Below are positions 56,962 to 64,000 of a stretch of DNA of 64,000 nucleotides, in pieces; position 1 is the first letter of the stretch; the number at the start of each line of letters is the position of its first letter. The DNA is taken from contig JARKIF010000026.1 of NCBI GenBank assembly GCA_029378245.1, positions 62,001 through 126,000 on the forward strand, written 5' to 3'. The notes under the pieces are model-generated. The model was not told the DNA's origin. It ran no database searches and saw only the letters and a program-made list of their open reading frames with translations. This stretch comes from Roridomyces roridus. Its lineage: Eukaryota > Basidiomycota > Agaricomycetes > Agaricales > Mycenaceae. Made by a program: the position numbers and the translations under genes.

Positions 56962-58191
56962 ATGAATGTCAGACTGGCGTGTACGATCGCCGTACCAGCC
57001 GGAGTACTGGGCTTCACAATAGACGCCCCGAGCACGGTCCCCTTCGAGGGCAGCATGAGCATCACCTGGTTGACTGACGATGGCGATCCACCGTGCGTTC
57101 AAAACCTACTGATCGATAGCCAACTCGAATCGCGTCTAGGTCATTCAGCATTTTAATTATCCAATCCCCACCTGTGTCCTCCAACGAGTTGGTCGCCGCC
57201 AACCAGGTCAACAGCACAGATGGAACTTTCACCATCGCTTCCCTCCCTTCCAGCGTCACCCCTGCGTGCGTGTACTTCCTGTTTCACGCTCAAATATTAC
57301 TAAAGTGTGACGAGTAGAAAATGGGAACTAGCCTTCGCCATGAAATTTGTCAACGACCAATTCTTCACTGTGTTGGATTCGACCGATTTTGAAGTTGTGC
57401 CTACTTCCGGGGCTTCGCCGTCTGCGAGCTTGATATTGCCAGCGGTACCAGCTCCGGCTATTACTTTGTCTGCTTCGTCGTTCAGCACAAGAGTCGTGAG
57501 TGGAAGTAGTGCCCCCAGCCAACTACCAACGTGCGCCATCCCCCTCTTCCTTTCCGTGCATACTGACACCATCATCTTCAGCGCCACCGAATCCAAAACG
57601 ACGACAAACGAGCTGTACGAAATCGTAGGGGGTGCTGCCGGTGGCCTAGCACTTCTCCTCCTCGTCGGTGGACTCCTCGTGTGGTGGTGCGTTCGACGAA
57701 GACATCGACCACAGCATCAGAGAGTGGACCACGATATAGAGGACGGCGCGAGCTCGTTCTTCCCCGACCCCGTCACTCGCACACCTTTTACTTCAGGAAT
57801 GCCGGTGTTACAGGACTTGAGGGAGGTCAACAACAACTCGGTGCAGGCCTTCTTCTACAGTCCCATCAGCACTATCCACACTGAAGGTGCGTCTAGCTTA
57901 CCTGAGATGAAATAAAGCTGACTCGAAGCAGAACGAAGTATCAGTCCCCCAAACTCCACCACCGCCATGTCCCCCTCGCGCGCTTCCTCCCGCGTACTCA
58001 CTTCGAGTTTCTCTCCTCCCCGTCCTCCACCGATCCCAAATTCAAACCGCTCGCGGCAAACCGTCCTTGAAGATCAGGTCCGAAGGTTGCAGTTTGAGCT
58101 GCGCGCTCTGCGTCTTGGTCACCGAGGGGGCCGCAATCCCAATCGGACGGGGACAGGCGGGTCGGGCGTTTCGAATACTTCGGAGATGTGA
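56962..58191 (+). CDS. Ser-rich single-pass wall/membrane protein, copy B, 344 aa
   Basis: Exons 56962-57092, 57140-57265, 57318-57530, 57582-57886 and 57932-58191, with the same structure as copy A. N-terminal domain 'APSTVPFEGSMSITWLTDDG' and 'STDGTFTIASLPSS'; a shorter Ser/Ala/Pro stalk without the microsatellite; membrane segment 'AAGGLALLLLVGGLLVWW'; stop-transfer 'CVRRRHRPQHQ'; tail with 'EDGASSFFPDPVTRTPF' and a coiled-coil-like 'LEDQVRRLQFELRALRLG'. A tandem duplicate of copy A, both intact. The stalk difference (Ser microsatellite present or absent) is the main divergence. Confidence 0.7.
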
Positions 58192-58449
58192 TATCTTTTC
58201 GGTTCGATTTTCGGGTTCGACAGAGGGGGAGTTCATCGGAGCTGTTGGATTTTGAGGTCAAGCCGTAATAAAACTTGAATCGGGTGGCTCTGGAGTCAGT
58301 GTACCTCGGCTCCTCGCCGCTTGAATAGGGTCTTTGAAATGAATCATATGTACTGCAACCATGAAATTTCACAAGGGAAGCGCTGGAGTAAGTAGATATT
58401 CCCGTCTCGCTCGTCACAATGAACGAAAAGCCCTCAGAGGTGGACCGAA

Positions 58450-59916
58450 TCATTCCAATTCTGAAAGTAAGGATATCAGAGTAGGGGCATCGCGATGACA
58501 AAAAATCCTCTCACCGGAACACCCGGCATTTGCTTGAGCAGATAACTCCAATTGCGACAGAGACTGACGCAGCTTCTCGAGTTTGGTCTCGATCTGCAAC
58601 TGCTCGCGGTTCTTTGCAGTTGCATAAGCCTCGAGAACTGCGTTGGAAAACAATTGAAATGGATTGGCTCTGGCCGCCGCCTGGGTCTCGCTCATATCAT
58701 CATGATCAGCAAGTGTGGAGAAAAGCCGCCTCAACCCGTCGCGCAGGTACAAATTCTCGATCTTGAAAGACTCGAGCGCCGGGGGGATGTCGTTATATTC
58801 AGTCATGGGAGCGAATAAATCCGTGAGGATATCGTCGTTGGGTCGGACATCGAGACCGTCTATGGTCAGAACCCGCACTGTCTGTAGCGGCGCCGAGACC
58901 AAGAGTCGATTCACAGACTCTCGGCTGGCAAAGAGCAGACGAAGCTCGAGCATCCGTATAGAGCAGCTGGATCTCGCGATAAAGTCCGCAAATTCTGTGA
59001 CCATCGTCGGCGGATCGTCGTCCTGGATGTACATGCCGAGTTTGTTCAAAGCGGGCAGGGTGATATATGTGAAGATTGGGTTGGTTTCCATACCCAACTG
59101 GAGGGTGTGGAGGAGGGGAAGTGAGATTGGAGAGAGTGAAGGCGGGGGATGCTCCATCGATTCAGCCGAGAGGTAGAGCTCCTCGACGTTGGGCGTTTGA
59201 GCTAAGAACTCCAAGCACGTCTCGAGGTCGGTATCGAGGCTCAACTTGGTCAGCTGTGCGCAGGGAAACGCCGATGACGGTCTCGTAAGACGATATCCCT
59301 CAGTGTACAACTCGCGAAGGCGAGGTGAATCGCTCAAGATGGGTAGAATCGTTGGGCCTTCCTCCCTTGGGATGAGCTCCAGTTTCGTGAGGCGGGGGAA
59401 GGAGAAGCAACGGTCTGTTGGGAAAAGTGCGATGTCCACCGACAACGTTTCCCATTGGGAGGAGTACGTGGTGACAACCTGAAGCAGCTCTTGAGACTTC
59501 TCCGATGTCAGGGGATGCCGAAGCGCAGGTGCAAAGGCAGAGTTGCCGCACGCGAAAACCACAAAGCAGCAAGCTGTACTGGGTAGGTTGTTCAGATGGA
59601 CGCCCTTGGAGGGAGAAATATGAGGCACCGGAATACAAGCGAATAAAATGCGTCCAGAGCCGATGGGTGGAGATCGCACCTCCCTCCACAGACGACAAAC
59701 CCAAGTGAGCAGTAACGGATTATACTGCGACTGGTCGCCGACGTATCGAAGAAAAATCTCGGAAAGAATCTCGTTGGGGAGCGTAAGGACGGGATACACG
59801 ATGGCTTCCAGCTCCCGTGCCACCGTCTCCCGTTCGATACGTAGTACGGTCATCTGCGCCTCGAGCAAGCCCATTTGCCGCTCGATTTCGGCCAGACGAG
59901 ACCTAAGCTCTGACAT
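58450..59916 (-). CDS. F-box protein with N-terminal coiled coil, 488-aa frame, with a frame-drifted segment
   Basis: A coiled-coil-like start ('RSRLAEIERQMGLLEAQ') is followed by the F-box 'PVLTLPNEILSEIFLRYV' (residues about 42-60) and 'LLTWVCRLWREV'. The body has leucine-rich repeats of the agaricomycete type. From about 59660 to 59515 the open frame reads through a segment whose sense lies in the other two frames: 'AISTHRLWTHFIRLYSG' (frame 3), then 'VQLAALWFSRAATLPLHLRF' (frame 2), before returning with 'RHPLTSEKSQELLQVVTTY'. Three small indels that cancel out would explain this. An intron is less likely. The protein would be an SCF substrate receptor if functional. Confidence 0.65.
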   Translation of the reverse strand: MSELRSRLAEIERQMGLLEAQMTVLRIERETVARELEAIVYPVLTLPNEILSEIFLRYVGDQSQYNPLLLTWVCRLWREVRSPPIGSGRILFACIPVPHISPSKGVHLNNLPSTACCFVVFACGNSAFAPALRHPLTSEKSQELLQVVTTYSSQWETLSVDIALFPTDRCFSFPRLTKLELIPREEGPTILPILSDSPRLRELYTEGYRLTRPSSAFPCAQLTKLSLDTDLETCLEFLAQTPNVEELYLSAESMEHPPPSLSPISLPLLHTLQLGMETNPIFTYITLPALNKLGMYIQDDDPPTMVTEFADFIARSSCSIRMLELRLLFASRESVNRLLVSAPLQTVRVLTIDGLDVRPNDDILTDLFAPMTEYNDIPPALESFKIENLYLRDGLRRLFSTLADHDDMSETQAAARANPFQLFSNAVLEAYATAKNREQLQIETKLEKLRQSLSQLELSAQANAGCSGERIFCHRDAPTLISLLSELE

Positions 59917-61500
59917 CCGGCGAACGGTCGTGAACAGATGAGAGCAGAAATAAAGAGTTGTTTTCGGATGAAAGCGGCCGAATGGACTGCTGAACTTGAT
60001 CCGCCTCCGGCATATCGGCCCGGGGCTTTTGTGGAATCTTCACCGTTTGCGTTGCGTGGCCACTGGCTTCATGATGGGGTCGGACGCTCATGCAAACAAG
60101 AAATGGTGACCGTCATTTCATAGTTCTCTCCCACAAACTCCTCTTCACCCTGCGCAAATGTTACGCAAAGGTTGATACTACCGCCCAATCTGAAGCAATT
60201 TAAAGACAAGTAGTAGAGAAATACGGCGCGTACATCCGATTCGCAAGAACGACCACCGGCTGCTTCCTCACCCAAAATCCTCACTAGTACTCTCCAACAT
60301 GTGCCACTCTACATGACAGTGGCCGGCGCTCTCAATCTTCAATGATCAATTCATGCTCGTTTGATGCCGGGCTTTAATCGATGCGTGGTCTTGGCTGCTG
60401 ACGGTATCCTTTGCGCGGGATCGACATAATTAAGCGCCGGAACGGGAGTCCGGACCAACAAGCTGCGTCAAAGCCAACTGGGTTTTGGAAGTACTAAGTA
60501 GATGCAGCAGCTGAGTTCCCAAACCGTGGTTTGGTCAAAGGAGAGGATGGGCTAGCCGGCTGGCGTGCGAGACTAGCCGAGGGCCCGAGTCTCTTGGGGT
60601 CCGATGGTCCATGGAACTCTCTGCAGTTGGCCGACTCGGCAAGAAGAAAAAAAGAAGTTGATCAACGCTCCACTCCGGATTGGCGCACGTTGGAAAATCA
60701 TGAATATTGAGTTCCGTACTTGTTGCAGCAAGTCGCCCCTCTGTTGATATTTGGAGGGTTTGACGAGGCGAGAGACCCGTACAAAAATCAGGTGAGTTGG
60801 GCTGACAAGCGCCCAGAAATCGACACGACGAGCAACTTGGCGACTCGGAGGCAGAGGAGTGAACGAAAGAGCAAAGCTCTCCGCCTAGGGAAACTCAGGT
60901 TGGCGGCGGCGGTTCAAGAGGAAAGATCTGGAGTCGCATACTATCCTAGCCACCAACTGCAATCTTGAGCTCCTCAGGTCGTCAGTCCAACAAAGCTCAG
61001 AAAGCTAGCAAGTTTAACAGTTGAACTCGGCCTTGACTCGGCCTGCGCAAGAAACGACGGGCATCACTTCTGGCGGATAATACTCCACGTCTCTCTAGCA
61101 ACCAACTAGCAACGTCCGTAACCGCTCCACCAGTTCTTCCGTTAATTATGTGAAATTTATTCGAATTGGATTGTGGACGCACTAGGAGATGGACGACTTG
61201 AGCTACAACCTCATTCGAGTAATGATGGAACACAGCGCAAAGAATTCGTGGAACCAAGCGTCGTAGCCTTCTTGAATCCCCCGACACTTCGGAACTCAAC
61301 TTCGTGCGGCAATCCGTGCGTGGAGCGTCAGTGATGGGTACTATAAGAAAGTGGAGTCGGAGCAATGTCGAACCAAGCGACCCTATTTCCGTCAAGTTAA
61401 TCAACCCTCATGTCGTGGGGTGATCTACTTACCGACATGAAGAATGCTGCATGGGTCGGCAGAACACTGAGGTGGCCCCACACGCCAAGTATCCTCCAGG
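59917..61500. other. Intergenic region, no gene recognised
   Basis: About 1.6 kb between the divergently transcribed F-box gene and the Kre9-like gene. Open frames are short and show no family pattern. It presumably holds both promoters. Confidence 0.4.
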
Positions 61501-61504
61501 GTGC

Positions 61505-61511
61505 TATAAAA
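61505..61511 (+). promoter_or_regulatory. TATA box of the Kre9-like gene
   Basis: TATAAAA, about 90 bases before the ATG at 61598. A C/T-rich leader lies between them. Confidence 0.55.
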
Positions 61512-61597
61512 GAGTATCAGTAGCTTCTGTGTTTCGTATCCGCCTCCCTCCCAACCACTCACCTTCACCTCAACTATCCACGTCCACGTCTCCGACC

Positions 61598-62206
61598 ATG
61601 CACTTTGCCGCTCTTTCTCTCTCCACGCTCGTTCCCCTCCTCCTCTCCGCCGTTGTCGGCGCCACGCCCGCGCCCGCCGCCGCGCCTGTCGTCCACGTCG
61701 TCTGGTCCCCGAAGATCCTCGTCCCGACGGAGGGTACCGTCTGGGAGAGCAACTCGAAGCAGACCATCATGTGGTGCGTCCGAATCCTCGTACCACTCTG
61801 GGCAAACGGCTGACGTGCGAGACAGGGACGCCACCAACGCTCCAGAGAACATCACCAACGAATCGTTCCTGTTTTTGCGGCATGCAAACTCTACCGCGCC
61901 TTGTGAGTTTCAGTTTCAGTCAAGATCGTTCGGCAACTCACGTCCCGTAGTCGTCCTCGCCAAGGACTTTGACCTCCGCGCGGGGCACCTCGACATCACC
62001 GTCCCCTACGTTATCAGCGACGACCAATATCAATTCGTCCGTGAGTCCGACAATGTTTTTTGGTTCGAGAGAACTCCAGGCTGACCACATAACCAGTCTT
62101 CGGCGACTCCGGCAACTTCAGCCCAGTCATGACCATCCACAGCGATGTCTTTGGCGACGACGACGGTGCTGCTATGCCCGCATCGTTGGCGGGGCTGTTT
62201 AACTGA
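61598..62206 (+). CDS. Kre9-like (Ser-Thr-rich wall protein family) small secreted protein, 150 aa
   Basis: Exons 61598-61773, 61826-61902, 61951-62040 and 62097-62206. A classical signal peptide ('LSTLVPLLLSAVVGATPAPA') is followed by 'PKILVPTEGTVWESNSKQTI', 'WDATNAPENITNESFLFL', 'AKDFDLRAGHLDITVPYV' and 'VLFGDSGNFSPVMTI', which is the standard N-terminal beta-sandwich of the fungal Kre9/Knh1-like GPI-anchored family. Here it ends shortly after the domain, without a Ser/Thr stalk or GPI signal, so the product should be a free secreted or wall-associated protein. N-glycosylation sites (NIT, NES, NST) are present. A 5'-truncated inverted copy is at 24.1-24.5 kb. Confidence 0.82.
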
Positions 62207-62540
62207 GGGCTGGATACATAGCACGTAGGAGGACACGGACTTGACTTCGCATACCTAGTACTTACTGGCCACGGACTAAGCTTGATAATAACAAAAATTC
62301 GGATGGATGGCAGTGGGACCGGGTGTCGGCGAAAGGGTTGCCGAGAGTCTTCATCAGAGACAGAGAAGATGGACACTTTCGAGCGGCGTTGGGTCTCAGA
62401 GTGAGGACATGATGGTGGTTAGCAGAAAAGAGAGGGGCGGCGGCGATCAAGCCTGAGCGCGTCACTGATTACGGAAGACTCTGCTTGTGATTCCCGGTCT
62501 TCGGCCACCTTCTCCCTCCCTCCTCCGGGCACCCTCGGAA

Positions 62541-63393
62541 ATGACCCCACAACCCCAAGTCAAGCCCTCCAACCCGGACGACGACGTGGTCAGCCGCCAA
62601 CTGGCCATACTCAGCAACCCGATCCCCGATTCAATCCTTGCCGGAATCAAGGGAAACGCGCCTTCGGACGTCAAGGTAGCGGCGCCCCAGAAACACTGCA
62701 GACGACGGCACTCACTCAGTCATCCAATGTGAAGGAAATCGCGGTGAAATGGCTCAACTTCTTCAATGCCCCGGCGGAGAAGTGTTTCTACGGGCTGTCG
62801 TCTGGGAGGAAGGTCGTGACGGAGGTTTCGTTGGATGCGGACCCGCTAAAAGAGGGTCAGGTCCTCACCTTGGTATGCGAGCTGGACATCGCGGAAGGTC
62901 AGTCTATCCATTCCCTTGGCATTCACAGCTGGAGAACGATCTCACTGGGACGCGCAGAGTCATTACTGGATCGGCATGGGAAGCTGGCCAACGCGTTCAT
63001 ATTCAGCGTGCTGGACGAGTACGTCCCCACACCACTGGCCTAGGACCACTTCTCACCGAGAACCCCGCTTCCAGAACCGTCTCATCGGCGGTGACCGCAT
63101 TGGGTTACGCGACCGGTGGTTCCGGCATCTGCGGCGTCTCGCAAAGCCTCAACACCGTCTTCTACAATACTGTCGATCTGGGAGCGAGGCTGCGTTTCGT
63201 GAATACAACGTTGACGGCGACGCCTGAGACGACGGCTTGTCGATGTGAGGTGCGTTTTCCTCGTCTTTCTTGAATGGATGTATCTCGGCTGAATGGAAAG
63301 AAGGTATGGGACCTCACACAACGAAGGCTGGTCGCTACCGGTGTGTTTATCGGTATGCCTTCGTCAAGTCCACGTCAGGCAGCGCGATTATGA
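62541..63393 (+). CDS. Hotdog-fold thioesterase, copy 3, intact, about 212 aa
   Basis: Exons 62541-62675, 62720-62897, 62958-63018, 63075-63249 and 63304-63393 match copy 2 in number and length. Sense includes 'PIPDSILAGIKGNAPSDVK', 'AEKCFYGLSSGRKVVTEV', 'RHGKLANAFIFSVLDE' + 'TVSSAVTALGYATGGSG', 'GVSQSLNTVFYNTVDLGAR' and 'WDLTQRRLVATGVFIGMP'. In this copy the sequence 'GGCCTAGG' replaces the 'GGCGTAGG' of copy 2, so the later of two candidate donors is lost and the upstream donor GTACGT must be used; this fixes exon 3. Together with the Kre9-like gene it forms the inverted counterpart of 22.9-24.5 kb. Confidence 0.8.
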
Positions 63394-63439
63394 CGTGTAA
63401 ACTATCTGTATCTACCATGTTTTCACGCCCTTTAGAAGT

Positions 63440-63530
63440 GGACCATGCCCTCCGGCGTGCATCTGCCTTGCGTGAATATGATCGCGGTTGCCAGCATGCA
63501 GAAGAGCCCCATTCGACTCGGGGCTGGGTG
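63440..63530 (+). repeat. tRNA-like SINE-type repeat, partial copy E
   Basis: 'GCGTGCATCTGCCTTGCGTG' and the T-arm-like 'CCCCATTCGACTCGGGG' with 'CTGGGTGGTGGGT' match the tRNA-like part of the other copies, on the + strand and again directly 3' of a thioesterase gene. Confidence 0.45.
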
Positions 63531-63679
63531 GTGGGTCAATCGGTTGAATCTTTTTATCTTCTCACCGCGGGCAAAGACCGACGCACGGTAAGATAACGTG
63601 CCCTGGCCTTTAAATTTGTCCCCCGTGCCACCACCTCCCACCGGCGCGGGACGTAACTCACTGATTTCGAACACATCTA

Positions 63680-64000
63680 GCTGTACTTCCTGATCATGAA
63701 CAAGCACTCGCTGAACCCGAATTTGCGCAGAGGCTTTTTTGCTGGAGTTCCTGCTGTATGCCTCATGCTCTGCATTCAATGTGAGTTTTCGTAGACCCGT
63801 TCGATTCGGGCCTGATCCGTCAGATGGACGTCGAAAAGCTTTCGTCTGGGTCGACACCAGTAACTCAGTCACCAACACTGTATTACTCGATCCAAGGTAC
63901 ATAGCTCTGGAACGTCAACCCAGCCTCGACGACCACCGGTCAAATGCTGGGACGACCGCCAGGGTGGAAAGTACAACTCCTGGTACTGCCTCATCGATGT
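63680..64000 (+). other. Possible start of a further gene, cut by the window end
   Basis: An ATG at about 63695 opens a frame with a short basic start and a hydrophobic run ('GFFAGVPAVCLMLCIQ'), followed by a possible donor (GTGAGT at about 63780) and later open sequence. Too little is present to call a gene. Confidence 0.25.

Noticed and set aside
63019..63074. Thioesterase copy 3 judged broken because 'GGCCTAGG' removes a donor
   Set aside because: An upstream GTACGT donor keeps the frame and gives a better hotdog helix; copy 1 also splices directly after its 'VIDE'.

Overview
The window looks like genomic DNA of a mushroom-forming basidiomycete (Agaricomycetes). Evidence: many GT-AG introns of about 45-60 bases, STAND/NACHT proteins with the agaricomycete-type N-terminal motif 'HIQNSTFNSVAGNM', agaricomycete-style F-box proteins, a KRE6/SKN1-type GH16 protein, and Kre9-like secreted proteins. 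The genus cannot be told from the sequence alone.

Layout. Bases 1-41.4 kb hold a tandem NACHT-NTPase (NLR-like) cluster, all on the + strand: a 3' fragment (1-845), a truncated gene (7.9-10.6 kb), an orphan C-terminus (10.7-11.3 kb), an intact gene (11.9-14.5 kb), a lone exon relic (24.67-24.86 kb), a frameshifted gene (25.2-27.8 kb), a transposon-split gene (28.1-34.3 kb) and a second intact gene (38.8-41.4 kb). Minus-strand genes sit between them: MYND zinc-finger proteins (one broken, one intact), hotdog-fold thioesterases (two intact here plus relics) and an unrecognised family ('geneX'). Two + strand short-chain dehydrogenases close two copies of one block [NLR - geneX - thioesterase relic - SDR], at 11.9-21.8 kb and 38.8-44.9 kb. 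From 45.6 kb the DNA is more ordinary: a GH16 glucan-synthesis protein, three SnoaL-like genes (one broken), an ADP-ribosylglycohydrolase, a repeat-rich unresolved stretch, a tandem pair of Ser-rich single-pass wall/membrane proteins, an F-box protein, and a Kre9-like secreted protein followed by a third intact thioesterase. That last pair is an inverted copy of 22.9-24.5 kb.

Mobile DNA explains most of the damage and can often be proved inside the window, because a paralogous locus supplies the empty site: a 663-bp hAT-type MITE in MYND copy 1; a TRIM-like LTR element (111-bp LTRs, 5-bp target duplication) in geneX, itself split by a 4.2-kb element with long inverted repeats (8-bp duplication); a 429-bp CACTA-type MITE in exon 2 of SDR copy 2 and a 0.7-kb element in its promoter; and two elements in the fourth NLR gene (1.56 kb in an exon, 2.1 kb in the last intron). 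A tRNA-like SINE-type repeat travels with the thioesterase copies.

The NLR genes probably encode intracellular recognition/regulated-cell-death proteins and are the fast-evolving part. They have only a short N-terminal motif in place of a recognised effector domain, and no WD40, TPR or ankyrin repeats at the C-terminus. All exon boundaries were read by eye from paralogue comparison and splice consensus; none was checked with transcripts.
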